A stretch of DNA of 64,000 nucleotides from Fragilaria radians (Eukaryota; Bacillariophyta; Fragilariophyceae; Fragilariales; Fragilariaceae), in NCBI GenBank assembly GCA_900642245.1, contig CAAAJI010000012.1, positions 328,333 to 392,332 on the forward strand, given 5' to 3'. This document shows, piece by piece, positions 1 through 11,219 of this stretch. The notes under the pieces were generated by a model. That model saw nothing but the letters and a program-made list of their open reading frames with translations, ran no database searches and was not told the DNA's origin. Made by a program: the position numbers and the translations under genes. Every line of letters begins with the position of its first letter. Position 1 is the stretch's first letter.

Positions 1-2497
1 TGTTCCTAAGCTTCTTTCCCAACTGCTTAGTCAAGTCACATCAACTTGTCAATAAGGACAAGTTGGTAATCTCTAAGGATAAGTTAGCTTAGACCTTCAA
101 CTCTTTCTGTTTAAACAGTTGTTTTCTAACTTAGATTTTAGTTAGATTATTATAATACCCGTCTTAGATTAGATCCGGTTCTGGATTGTATAAAGATACT
201 TTCCATTTATAAGCAATAGTTATGCCTCACTAATTTATCATAGTAAATTTGTGGTCAATATATAATGGGATAGTTTACTTGTAACTATCCATCTCTAGAT
301 GAGTAAATATAAGGATATGTTAATCCTACTACTATTTACTATGCACTAACGGTACAGGACGTCTCCATACACCGGTACACACACACATCTCTTAGTTTAA
401 TACATTATTATAACTATTAAACTTGTTATTGCTTACAACCTATTGTGTTAGGGATTGGCTTCTTGATCCTAGTCAAGGTAGGTCAATCACTACCAGATCG
501 ATGAGTGTTAACATCAACCAGATGCTGTGTTTAAGATCTGCATTATATTGTCACCTTGCTTTTGATAATTTGCACCAGTGTCTTGATTAAACATGTTTAT
601 TAAAACACAGAAAATCACTTTTCATGTATGTGGGCTATTTCCACTACGTTGAGCTGTTCCGTGGCTAGGATGGTTTTGACTATGCCATACATCCAGTCTT
701 TCTGTGACCTCGCAACGACACTGCATGTTTTAAGTGACGGTGATGCATGCAGACTATTTTTCATGAATTCCGAATCTTCCGCTGGTGATGGATGCCAGGT
801 TGGGTAAGATGCGGTCATAGCATGCTTTGGCATCATAGTTGACTTGAACATATTGCTTTCTGGTCATTCTGGAGAGATCATGTTGTAGGATTTCAATCAA
901 GACAGGGATTTGGGATGACTTTACCTTGCAACCATTATAGTTGGGAGATACAGAGTATTTCTCTGAATTATTTATGGCTTCTTTCCATCTTGTTTACTAT
1001 GACTGCATTTAGATCACATTCATAGATGTGAATGTTCCAAAAATTTATCAATAGGTATATTGTCTATCTTTTTGGGATGCACATACAATCACATCCCTGC
1101 CAATGCTTGATACTTTGTTGATTTTGAAGAATCAGGTTAACAAATTGCCAGTGAGCAGCTCCAATGGCTTGCTGCTTTTGATATGTTTCTCAATCCATTG
1201 TAACTTGATCTTTATTTCACATAAACTACCTCAATGCATGCCTTGAAGTGGCCAAGGTGGAGACCAGAGGATTATGTATTTGTGGATTCTTTCTATTGCT
1301 CATTGTGTCATTGATTCCGTGTTCGGACCCATCTTGATGTACTGAAGGTTCTTCTGATTCTTTTGGCTTGGTCTTTTTGCGCGATGGAATGGTATAAATG
1401 AAGCTTTTGTGTTTTTGTTGATTGAACGGAATTGTGTGTAGTGTGTCTTTCCTTGGAAGTATTTGTGCTCATCATCCAGAGCAAGTGACTGTACTAGTCA
1501 AACACTAGTATCTATACTTTTGTCTTCTTTAGAAATCTTCTCTGATCTCAACTAATACATGTAGTTTACAAATAATTGAATTTGACGTTTTTTATAACTC
1601 TTCAGAGATTTGATACACAAAAGTCTGCATCCTCAATTCTTCTTCAATCCAGTCTAAAAGGGCATTCTTCACCCAGCAACATATTGTACAAAATGGATTC
1701 ATTTGTGAGAAATTGGCTTAATTTGAATAAAAGAGATTTTATTTGAAATAATTACTTGAATTCTCTTCACATACAGGAAAGTAGCAAACCAATACAGTGC
1801 TCTGATCAAATTTTAGATTTGCAAGATTTATATCAAAAATTGTCGTGTAATCATCCAGCTTGTCATTGTAGGGTTTCTCAGGCACAATGAGATTTAGATA
1901 CTTGTCGCATTAAAAGGACTGCTCAAGATCCAGGAACATCTTTGATCTCCTCCAAACACCATTGTCATGGACTGAAGCTTCATATCCTTTTGTCATTTAT
2001 CCAATTCTGGAGATTTTGTTGCTAAGTAAATAACTCTCCATTTCCACTCTTTCAATGAAAGTAATCTTCACAATTAAGAATAGGTTTAAAGTCAAAAAAA
2101 GAAGAGACAATAGATCTGAAAATTTTCGTATTTTGATGCACAAATATATAAGTCATGCATACTCAGGATTTTGGGTTTGATGCAAATGAAACAGTGAGTA
2201 GAAAGCATTGTCCTCATAATCTAGATTCATGTAAGAACTCCATATCGCTCATAATTTTCATGTTTTTCGAGATTTATTCCCAATCATGAGGGAAGTGTGG
2301 CTTGTTGGGCTTTAAAAGAGGTAGCAACTTTGAATTGTAAGATCAAGTCTTAGTAATATGAATAAAAGGATTTCTGTATTCATTAGGTACAGAAAAACAA
2401 AATATATCCTACACATGGTAATAGCCTTCTCCACTTTTAATAAGTGATTCCTTCAATGAAAAGATCTTACGTTTGGGTTGGTTTGGGGGTGTGAATA
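1..2497. other. Gene-free, AT-rich left flank
   Basis: No gene could be supported here. Open frames are short, including a 78-codon minus frame at 615-851 with no recognisable family. The first 500 bases contain a short motif (358-402) that recurs near 54.45 kb and 60.02 kb and probably comes from an LTR. The minus strand at about 1,780-2,010 reads as short peptide stretches broken by stops, suggesting an eroded coding relic, but I cannot name a family. Confidence 0.5.
358..402 (-). repeat. Dispersed LTR-like motif, copy 1
   Basis: On the plus strand this reads ACGTCTCC, then a variable 4-6 bases, GGTACACACACACATCTC. Similar sequence occurs at 54,449-54,491 and, more diverged, at 60,022-60,062. 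The 54.45 kb copy lies just downstream of a gypsy integrase relic on the minus strand, where a 3' LTR would begin, so I infer that all three are LTR fragments of one gypsy family. No matching second LTR is visible here. Confidence 0.4.
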
Positions 2498-3210
2498 GAG
2501 GTGTCAACAGCTGGCTGTCTGCCTGTGGCAGTTAACTGCCAAACAGCCACAGCCAGTAGACTGACAGCCAACGCAGGTGGCTGTCAACAAACAGCCATCA
2601 AACTGCCAACGCACAAAAAAATTAAAATGAACGAAAGCGCAGCAGGAGGAGCAGCAGAAGACAATGAACCATGCCCAAATACTGTGATAAACCAGGAATA
2701 GAGGGGAAACACATTTATTATTTGAAATGAAATGTAATTCAAGAAAAGAGTGGAATTACGGCCGTCTGGTTGCAAAAGAAGATGTTCGTGCAAAGAAGAA
2801 TTGAGAATTATCTAGACCCACACATTTATATTTCCTCAAGCACTGATCCTTTGCAGTGGTGGAGAGAAAATATATTTTGATTCCCAAATATTGCAATTGC
2901 AGCAAGGAAATGCCTGGAACTTCAACACCCTCCAAAAGAGTTTTTTTTCACACTGTGGAATTGCACTATCAGCAAAGCAAAATTCAATGCAAGGAGATGC
3001 ATTAATGAATCAAATACTTTTGAAAAACAATGTATTGCATATATTGTGCACTGTGGAAGATGTACAGGAAGCTCTTGCTAAGTTGGAATAATTGGAATAA
3101 ATATATATTACCCCGTGTATGTCATTTCCTTTGGCTGTTTGTGGCTGTTGACAAACAGCCAGAGCTTCTCAATTGGCTGTGGCTGTTGTGATTATCGTTG
3201 GCTGTTGACA
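2498..3210 (+). mobile_element. hAT-superfamily element relic with inverted ends
   Basis: The left end carries TGTCAACAGC (2502-2511) and the right end its exact inverse GCTGTTGACA (3201-3210). Both ends are crowded with GGCTGT/ACAGCC and CTGTTTG/CAAACAG motifs in both orientations (2506-2612 and 3132-3210), as in hAT subterminal regions. The left end, TAGAGGTGTCAAC, resembles the common hAT terminus. Imperfect flanking matches TGTGAATA (2490-2497) and TGTGAAAG (3211-3218) may be a worn 8-bp target duplication. The interior encodes a broken hAT dimerisation domain, so this is a deleted, non-autonomous copy. Confidence 0.65.
2845..3080 (+). pseudogene. hAT transposase C-terminal dimerisation domain, broken
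   Basis: Plus-strand translation from 2845 gives DPLQWWRENIF, a stop, then FPNIAIAARKCLEL and a degraded continuation. DPLxWWxxN followed by FPxLAxxARxxL is the start of the hAT dimerisation domain (Dimer_Tnp_hAT). The downstream ER.FS block is no longer clear. The in-frame TGA after IF and the lack of any upstream transposase core show that it is dead. It lies close to the right end of the element, where this domain is expected. Confidence 0.6.
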
Positions 3211-3381
3211 TGTGAAAGAGGTCGAATCTAATTGGTCAACAAGTTATGGATGTACCTGCCTACCAACTTGATAAGGATAAAGCTACAATTTTAGTTACCT
3301 AATGGTACAACATAAGGGATAACGGCATACTCAAGAAACAACGGGTCACAATCGTTTTGTGATCGCTTTGAATTGACAACA

Positions 3382-4020
3382 ATGAATCGAAAACTCTGTT
3401 TGATTGGCCCGCCTGGTAGTGGAAAGGGTAGCTATGGGAGATTATTGGCAAAGTCGCTCTCTCTTCCACTCATAACGGTGTCAACATTACTGAAGACAGC
3501 AGGCTTGGATGTTGGCACCGGAAATCTGGTTCAAGATGATGACGTGAATGAAGTTTTGCTACAGAATCTACCTGAAAATTATCTACTCGACGGCTTTCCT
3601 AGGACAAAAAACCAATTAAGTTTGATGGAGCAAACTTGGGCCGAGCCTGTACAGGGTGCAATATCCCTTGAAGTTCCACGACAAGTTTGTCTCGAAAAGC
3701 TGTTAGGACGGCGGTCGTGTACTCTTTGCGGGGAGAACTGGAATCTTGCTCATGTTGATAAGGAAGGCTTTCACTTGCCAGCAAAATTGCCTATAGAGTG
3801 CACCCGCTGTAGGATAGAGACACATTGGACTAAGCGAGCCGATGATGCACCTTCACTGGTTGAAAAGCGACTTGATATTTTCCACTTCGAGTCAAAATCT
3901 ATTCTCCAATACTTTGAAGTCAAGGGGGCATTGCTACGATTTGCACCATACAGAGGATTCTTGGATATGCCTCTCTTTGAATCGAAAGTTATCGAATGGA
4001 GCCAAAATCGAGATATCTAA
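3382..4020 (+). CDS. Adenylate kinase-like nucleoside monophosphate kinase
   Basis: Single-exon gene of 212 residues; the first ATG of the frame is at 3382. Adenylate kinases transfer phosphate from ATP to AMP. The P-loop GPPGSGKG is at residues 9-16, and the AMP-site motif LLDGFPRT follows around residues 71-78. The LID region has two Cys pairs, CTLC and CTRC, the zinc-binding LID arrangement seen in many bacterial-type kinases. Length is normal for the family. No signal peptide is visible, so a cytosolic location is likely. It could act on another NMP, since the core between P-loop and LID is divergent (an expected LID arginine cluster is weak). The gene sits between hAT and copia relics and reads intact. 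Confidence 0.8.
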   Translation: MNRKLCLIGPPGSGKGSYGRLLAKSLSLPLITVSTLLKTAGLDVGTGNLVQDDDVNEVLLQNLPENYLLDGFPRTKNQLSLMEQTWAEPVQGAISLEVPRQVCLEKLLGRRSCTLCGENWNLAHVDKEGFHLPAKLPIECTRCRIETHWTKRADDAPSLVEKRLDIFHFESKSILQYFEVKGALLRFAPYRGFLDMPLFESKVIEWSQNRDI

Positions 4021-4485
4021 CACACACATGGACTCATTGTCCTACCAACCTCAGTTAGGTGCTTCGTTATATTGGAAAATAAGCCATTCTCTTCTAGAGT
4101 GTCTGAATAAAATCTTTCAACTAGTTTTAATCAGACACTAATTGATGAATGCATGCTATGTTACCAGATAATTGCACACACGTTCGATTCAGTGGGAGGA
4201 TCCTCAAAACTTTTCATGAGTATTCCTAGTCAAAGGAAAACATGGTGTCGTTGTTGACGTATGATCAAATAAATTAATCACTGACTTTTCAATCTTATTC
4301 TGTATAACCATGGAGATATGGCAATAACCTACAAGGTTTCTTACAATCCTCGAAATTCTCAACCCTGATACACAAACACGAAACTGCAGATTGGAGACTA
4401 TGCCTTGACTTCCTTCTTACTCAAAGATAAAAGCCTTTTTCTCATTATCCACCTGAAAGATCATTGACATCATATTCAAAAGATG
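4021..4485. other. Short spacer after the kinase gene
   Basis: The 465 bases hold the 3' flank of the kinase gene followed by low-complexity AT-rich sequence. A plus frame running past the kinase stop codon is an out-of-frame shadow. I see no gene. Confidence 0.4.
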
Positions 4486-5183
4486 CTATGCAGCGGGTGT
4501 TGGCAGTTCTCTGTCTGTGGCTGATAACATGCCATGAAGCAAATTCTTGATGTATTCAGACACGATAACCTTCACCTTTTCGGCTACTGAACAATCCAAA
4601 GTCATGCCCAGGTAATCATTAGTGTTCCCTTGTTTCATGTCGAGTGGTTCTCCTTTTTCGAATTCCTTTGGTAGCCAGAAAATGATGTCAACAACAATAG
4701 ATTCCTTTGGATTTGAAGGTTTCAAGTCATCCACTTGTCATACACACCAGTTTACTACGCGACTTCGTATGGACTTCTTCTATTTCCTTGTATTGGAAGT
4801 GCATTAGATAGCATATAATGCTTCCATTCCGTTTCTGTTTTGAGAACATTTGATTACGTAATGCATATGTTAGTGTTTCTTTCCTAATGCTTTAGAGTGG
4901 ACTGGATCTAATCATGTAGCAGCTTTTGTTCCATGAGGACAGAATCAACATGCTAAAACGAAACATCTGAATTCCCTTCTTATTGAATATGGATTCATCA
5001 TAACATTCCTACATGTTTTGTGAAAAGCTGGTCAAAATAACGTGAATGCCTTGGGAGAAGACCATATTTGTTGTATGTCCAATATCGTTCATCCATATCT
5101 TGCTCAACATGAACATGCGTATCAATGACTAAGTTATGAGTGATATCATCATCAATTGCTTCTGGGATTATATTGGCATCCAC
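4486..5183 (-). mobile_element. Ty1/copia retrotransposon relic (reverse transcriptase region)
   Basis: Two minus-strand fragments lie in the order expected for a copia polyprotein. The upstream one (5183-4998) contains KYGLLPRHSRYFDQLF, like the YGLRPRRPRxYxHL segment that precedes the reverse transcriptase. The downstream one (4734-4486) contains FWLPKEFEKGEPLDMKQG and NDYLGMTLD, ending in TPAA, matching the late reverse-transcriptase motif HDYLGMTLDYS with its TPA tail. Only about 260 bases separate them, where an intact element has several hundred more, so the middle is deleted. Stops and missing neighbours show it is inactive. Confidence 0.6.
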
Positions 5184-6799
5184 TTCTTCTCATCCACATC
5201 TAGTTCTATTACTTTTTCTTTGGTTATTTTGTTGTTACTTGCGCTTATGTCAACACGATTTTCAATTTCAAGCTAATTCCAATGTTTACATTGCTACTGT
5301 AGAAATTTTGAAAGATATTTTTTAGGGTTTAAAGGAGTACATGTGTCAAAGAGAAATAATCAACATTTGCTGGTAATCCTTGACAGTGAAAGGTCTGGTC
5401 ATTGAGTTTACTACGCAGATTTCTGTAATTGTGAGTTCTAAAAAAATCAACGTCATTACTTTTGAGTTTCTTTCATCAGGATTGTCCAATTAACAATTCC
5501 TTTGGATCTCATTATATGTCCATCTCGGACATACAAAAGGTACAATAATCTCGGATAATAAAACCTAAATCCAATACCATATTTATAAAAAGAGGCGATC
5601 TTTGGGTTGAAACGACCCCTAATGTTATATTGAATTTAATCTATTATTCAAAGATGTCCCTTAAGTTTTCATTCACAATCTTGAAAACATTCATGACCAT
5701 ATATTTTAATCTTGTCTTGCAAATCATCACACTTTACACATTTGCTTGACTTGGAAATAAACTGTGCCTTCAACGTGATTTTCCTTCAGTTGTTGGTAAA
5801 CTTCAATTCAATACTATTACAAGTTTGAAGTCTATGTTAATGATTATTTCAAGCTCCATACTTTTCTTGTCGTATTTGTCCACATATTAAATATCATAAT
5901 GTACAGGAATGGAAGGACTAAACGGGAAGTATCTCATGATGAATAATGAGGATGGTATAGAAAATTTGCCATCAAGATGAATGTAATTCACAAAAACTGC
6001 GGAGTTTTGTCAGCATACCAACAGGTTATTCTATGATTCAATATGTACAATATGAACGATGCTTAAAATTATCAGAGTTTGAGTCTTACTTGCTCCAACA
6101 CGCAACCAAAGGCATTGTGGTTACTAACAAGGCATTGAAAACCCTTCCAAGTTAAGAAGGACTAGCACATTCCTCCCAAAGTTGCTTTCAAACCTCTTTT
6201 TCATTCCCATCATCATTAAGCATGTTTCAAATCCTCTAATAGAGTGGCTAGAGCTTTCTTTCCACTTTGCCGATTCTCTGTGGAGCTTGAGGTCAACTAT
6301 ACTCAAAGCTGATGCTGATTTGCTGCGTTTTACAAGCCTTTCAAGCACCAACTTCTCCCCCGCATTATCAAGTGCTACTTTTTAAAATATTTTTTATGAC
6401 CATTTAAATTTTCAATCAATTGAACGGCTCTTTCTTTCAATGCAGCTTCATTTTTGATAAGAGTACCCACATTGTCATCAGACAGAGCCCATAACTTTGC
6501 GAAGATTCGAAAATCAACTTCTAGATTCACAGTTTAATCAAACAATATATATTTTTACAACGGCTAAAGTATTGAAATCCATTACTATCGTTGGCATTAT
6601 GATAAAAGTCAACCACAATTTTCATCAGGGAGCAAATAAACTATGAATTTAATGACACCACCAAAATTTGGTTTTTGGAATTAGTACGCCTTATGATTAT
6701 GGTTTTGATGACGATAACTATAAAAATGACCTATTGCGGTACAAGCAAATAAAGAAATATTCACTATTCAATCGTAATAAGAAGTGAGAATAAAAAACT
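5184..6799. other. Gene-poor spacer
   Basis: About 1.6 kb of AT-rich sequence. A 75-codon minus frame (6124-6351) rich in Ser and Lys has an overlapping plus frame and matches nothing I recognise. This is probably eroded transposon sequence continuing from the copia relic. Confidence 0.4.
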
Positions 6800-8662
6800 T
6801 TAAGAGTCTTCCCTATCCACTTTCGGTAACGCAGCATTGACATACACTTTTTTGGCGATTCCCAGTTTCCCTAGCGTAAAAAAGACTACGTCTCGGAGCT
6901 TTGAGATAAGTCCAGGACCAGCCTCCAAATATCCCAAAACTGCAGATTTGACGGAGATGTTGGTTGTCGGTTCCCATCGAATTTTTTCATAGCTTCGTAG
7001 AGTATCTTCAAAATTGATTTCATCTCTACTGTTATCGCTCTCTCCCAGAGCCGCGTTGTATTCGAAAATCATCTTAGCGAGACAGTAGGAATCTTGAATA
7101 GCTTGATTAGCTCCCTGTCCTAAAAAGGGAGGCATGGCATGAGCCGCATCACCTGCCATGGTACAAAATCTTCCCCCTGAACCAGGAATTTGTTTCCTCC
7201 AACCCCTGGAGGAAAAGGGATTATGAAGGTAAACACCTAATTCAAAGAAACGTGACGATTTTTCAATGATTGGACGAACCAAGGAATCTGGAACACCGGA
7301 GTCTTGAATTTGTTGGAGCATCATTCGTCGTGTTGCCGTGCCTTGAGCCATTTCTGACCAATCAACGTTTTCGTCGACACGTCCAGTAGGTCGATTCGAA
7401 TCCTTTTTTCGAAATGGGCCGATGTATTCATCATCTAGGTAAATTGTGTAGGCACATTGTACTGGATCTCGTCCCTTTCCAGCTCCATATGTTCCTGCTA
7501 GTGCATAGGCACCGTTTCCAAAGTACTGGAAAAACGTTGCCTCTTGTTTTGCATTGGGGGTCGGAGTGGGTGTCGTATCTTGGACAGCATAACGAATCCG
7601 AATTCCAGAATAAATTGCACTCTTTTGTTTCTCTGAGGACTTGGATATGGTCCCTGAAGAGATGTACTCTTTCACCACGCTGTTAACGCCATCGCATCCC
7701 ACAACAAGATCAAAAGGACCTTCCTCCGAACCGTCATCAAATCCAACTAAGACACCGTTCTCCTGTCCGCCAATAGAAGTGAGACATTTTTTGAAGTATA
7801 CTCGTTCTGCAGTCGATTTTGGTAAGGTTTCCATCAATACTTCCTATAGATTGCATCCGTGTTAGCGGAGCACAGACGCATTTGTGTGATGTACATTGTA
7901 GAAGAGAAATTGTGAGTTAGAAAATGTACGTATATCCTTGGTTATTGGCAGAAAGTCACAATAACGATATCTTTCTGCAAACTTTAGAATTTTTTTCCAT
8001 CAATAGGACAGGTTTTGTATAGATGGAAAACGAGGGTTTATCCTATTTACCTGTAATGCTCCACGCAGAATAGTGAAAGCCATAACTTCCTTATCCAAAA
8101 TAAGTTCTTCTGTACTACGACCCCCCACTTCACGAAACGCTTCTCCCACTTCAATAGAAAGCAACGACTCGAACTCCTTTCCATTATTCGGAAACCAAGG
8201 TTTGGTTCTAGATTCTATCCGTTTGAGCGGTAAGGAAGCATCTACAACTGCTCTTTGAACCTGCGGATTGATTTTTCGAAGCACGCTCATTCCTGCATAA
8301 TAATAATAATAATGATAATGTATGCAAGTGTGGAAAGTTAGTTTCTTTGTTTGACTTGATGGTATTTGTGTTTCTAGGATACGGAGACCCTATGACGTAC
8401 CTCCGGTAAGTTGAACTCCTGCTCCGGTATTATAATTCAATGAAGGACGCGCGTCATACATAGTGACATGAATGCTTTGGCCATCACCATAGGACAAAAG
8501 ATTGGATGAATTCTCCAAGGCGTGTGCCAAAGAAAGTCCCGCTATCCCACTTCCTACTATTGCCACCGTCCGTATCGGCTTAGGATTTATTCCAGAAGCA
8601 GATAAAGCATGACATTCGGTGGTGCTTAGTAGAATAGGTATTGTAATTAGCAATAATCTCAT
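6800..8662 (-). CDS. FAD-dependent monooxygenase (UbiH / zeaxanthin epoxidase-like)
   Basis: Three exons: 8401-8662, 8051-8292 and 6800-7843, with introns of 108 and 207 nt (donors GTACGT and GTAAAT; acceptors GCAG and ATAG), giving 515 residues. Joining the exons restores the family block GAGVQLTGGMSVLRKI across the first junction. The protein has a hydrophobic signal (residues 1-20), the FAD motif VGSGIAGLSLAHALE (about 34-48), the DG motif FDLVVGCDG and the second FAD motif MAGDAAHAMPPFLGQGANQA, all diagnostic of group A flavin monooxygenases. These hydroxylate or epoxidise small molecules with NAD(P)H and O2. The leader could route it to the secretory path or plastid. The substrate is unknown: sequence alone does not separate carotenoid epoxidases from salicylate-type hydroxylases. 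Intron 1 contains a short TAA microsatellite. Confidence 0.85.
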
Positions 8663-9298
8663 TGTTATTCACCGACTACCTGCACTCCACCTTTCTTTCG
8701 ATCCAGATATGTGAGGGGTGTCAAATGATGTGTTCGGATATATCGGTACAGTCTCAGTTTGGGACAATACAGTAAATGGTTTTCAGGTTCTTCAACCCTA
8801 CTTCTCAGCATTCCAGATACTTCAACATTTTAATGAACGGGACTCTGAAAGAATAGATTTGATTATCAATGACTAAGAGATTGAATCGTTGATAATAACC
8901 TTGTAGAAAATATCTCAGTACTCCAGACATCCTTAACTAAAAATACGCCATGAATACACATATCCGTGTCAATGAAACATAATCAAGTATTCAATTTGTG
9001 AATACAATGAAGAAATTTGTGTAGATATATAGATACTCCAGTATATACCAGCAATTTACAACTAGTTGTCATTTGATTTGCAACATGTTTCTGATGGAAA
9101 ACAATGACTGTGTGAAGGTGAAAAGGAAGTGAATGAAAACTTGTAAATATTAGTAGCCATATCACTTATTTTAAAATGGTATTGTTGTATGTATACACCA
9201 GGGAGAACTCATTATCATTAGGACTCAATTGTACAAAATTCCTGTACACCAGATGTACTTGTATTTTCCCATCCGAGAGAGATACCTTTCAACGTTTC
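8663..9298. other. Spacer between the monooxygenase and GST-like genes
   Basis: About 640 bases, the 5' flank of the monooxygenase and the 3' flank of the upstream GST-like gene. Only small frames with no family resemblance are present. Any promoter of the monooxygenase lies here, but no motif stands out. Confidence 0.4.
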
Positions 9299-10541
9299 TT
9301 ACATGTACTTAACAGGGCTATCCTTGATACCGTAAAGTGCATCAAGGTACTGAATGATCGCTTCAGATTCCCATAGTTTCACTCCGGTATTTGGATCTTC
9401 CAGGTATGGGACCTGGAAACGTCCAGTCTTGGCGAACATGCGCTGTCGATTGGGACTTCCTCTTGGGCAGGATATTTGGGTATGTTCCAACTCATACTCT
9501 ACTAGTCGGTTTCGAACGAGTTTGCCAAAGGGTGATCCTTCATACGTCCACAATGTCAATGGAATAGTGGCAGGATTAGCAGTACGACAACGTCCCATAT
9601 CCCATGATATCCAAGGTAACAAGGACGAAGATGGTTGTAAGAGCGGTGGGATGCTGCCGTTTCCGTAGGTGCGAAAGAGGTACTCCATGAAATCAGAAAG
9701 ATCCTTAATAGTTGAAGTTGTAGTTGTCATTGCACTAGTATGGGGCGTACGTCTTAAGGTTACGCCAGTATTTGGATCGTACATAACGGGAAGAAGTAGG
9801 TTGTCAGCTGTCGTTGTGGAAGTGAGGGTCCTTCGGAATGTGACACCACGAGGAGGACATGGTCGATAGGTGACCGTTAGACTTAGCATACTAATAGCCT
9901 CACGAATAACACGACAAAAGGAACAATTCTCAGATTCATACAAAATTAATGGTTCAAGTTGGGATGTACGACCATTTTTGCATGTTTCTTTCAATTGGTA
10001 GTCTCTCCAGCTCCATATTGTGTATTCCGATGATGATTTGGGTATCAATGAGAATTGATATCCATCTGCGAATGCCCCGGATCCCAGACGGGTAACAATC
10101 TATTATTCCATCGATCCATTCATGATGGGTAGGTAGGTAGTGGGCGAAGAGGAGGAAAGTAGGTCGTTTGGATGAGTGCACGTCATTCACGAGACTGAAA
10201 AATGTATAACCATAATTCCAAATAACACATAATCGATGTTTGAACTCACATATACGTACCGGAATAGATGCCAATAAAACATCGGATATCCGATCGGGAC
10301 GAATATAAAATGGCCTTGGAGTAGTACGTGTAATCCCTAATTCTTGCAGGAGAACCGCGCCACGACGATCCTCTGCTGCGGACGAAGTTTCCGAGGACGT
10401 ATTATCATTACTATTTGTATTACTCGGTAACCCAAGGTTGGAGATTAATTTCCTCCATTCAGATTGGATACTATCCAATGCAAGGCATAAAGCCAGAACA
10501 GGAAGGCAACACGCCCATAGAAGTAGAAATTTCAAATGCAT
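9299..10541 (-). CDS. Tandem glutaredoxin/GST-N domain protein, probably plastid
   Basis: Two exons, 10260-10541 and 9299-10099, with a 160-nt intron (GTACGT...ATAG), giving 360 residues. The first ATG of the frame is at 10541. The N-terminus is a signal peptide (LLLWACCLPVLALCLA). After the junction the protein reads RLGSGAFADGYQFSL, then two thioredoxin-fold modules. The first has YESENCSFCRVIREA and DPNTGV; the second has YEGSPFGKLVRNRL, CPRGSPNRQ and VPYLEDPNTGV. The order and motifs match the plant plastid two-module GST-N/thioredoxin-like family (At5g03880 type), whose function is poorly known. Oddity: the second module has Gly where plant relatives have the redox Cys (SPFC). The signal peptide suggests plastid delivery through the secretory route. 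Confidence 0.8.
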
Positions 10542-11219
10542 CAATCCAAAATTGTTTTGCCCTTGTCAAAATGTCAAATAATGAGAATCAATCCTATGTT
10601 CGTACTTTTCGTACTGGACGAACAGCTTGTTAAAGTACCGTTACCTGCAAAATCCAAAGAGAAAAGGTAAAAAACTTGTCGTCAAAACACCACCAAGGTG
10701 GAAATGAGCAAAAAACTAGCACTACCATACCTGTACTGGAAGACTAATTATCCTTTCGTGAACTGGAACTAAGGAGATGACACAGAAGGAATCCAAATGC
10801 GCATTGTGGTTGAAACCTGATTTGCCACGCACCGTGAACGCTGATAAGTCATACGAAGCGTTTCAGGATACAGTTGAGGAAAAGTATAACAATAAGTAAC
10901 TGCAGCTTGACAAAAAATATAACCAAATTGTGAAGGCAAACTTGTTGAGCTATCCAAGAATTGACCAGCAAAAAAATGCAGGCTGAAATTTCCAAACAAT
11001 TTTTTTGGCTTTTTGGACCACAAAGGAAATGATAAGAAAGAGAGAATAAAGGGAAGGAAAACACACTTATAAGTAAAGAAAGAAATCCGAATTTCCATTA
11101 TTTCCCAATCATACATAAAATTTCAGGATGAAGCTGATGATGCAAATGAAAGACTGATGGATGACAAAGAAGAAGAAGCAGTCCAAAACTTTATCTTTGA
11201 AACAACGCACCTTATATTT
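10542..11219. other. 5' flank of the GST-like gene
   Basis: About 680 bases. It holds the presumed promoter of the minus-strand GST-like gene and then AT-rich sequence. Overlapping minus frames at 10769-11116 are rich in Phe and Leu and look non-coding. Confidence 0.4.

Noticed and set aside
615..851. 78-codon minus frame
   Set aside because: Composition is plausible but nothing is recognisable, and there is no supporting context; possibly transposon debris.
2501..2701. Apparent Ala/Thr-rich small protein
   Set aside because: Formed by the GGCTGT-type subterminal repeats of the hAT relic.
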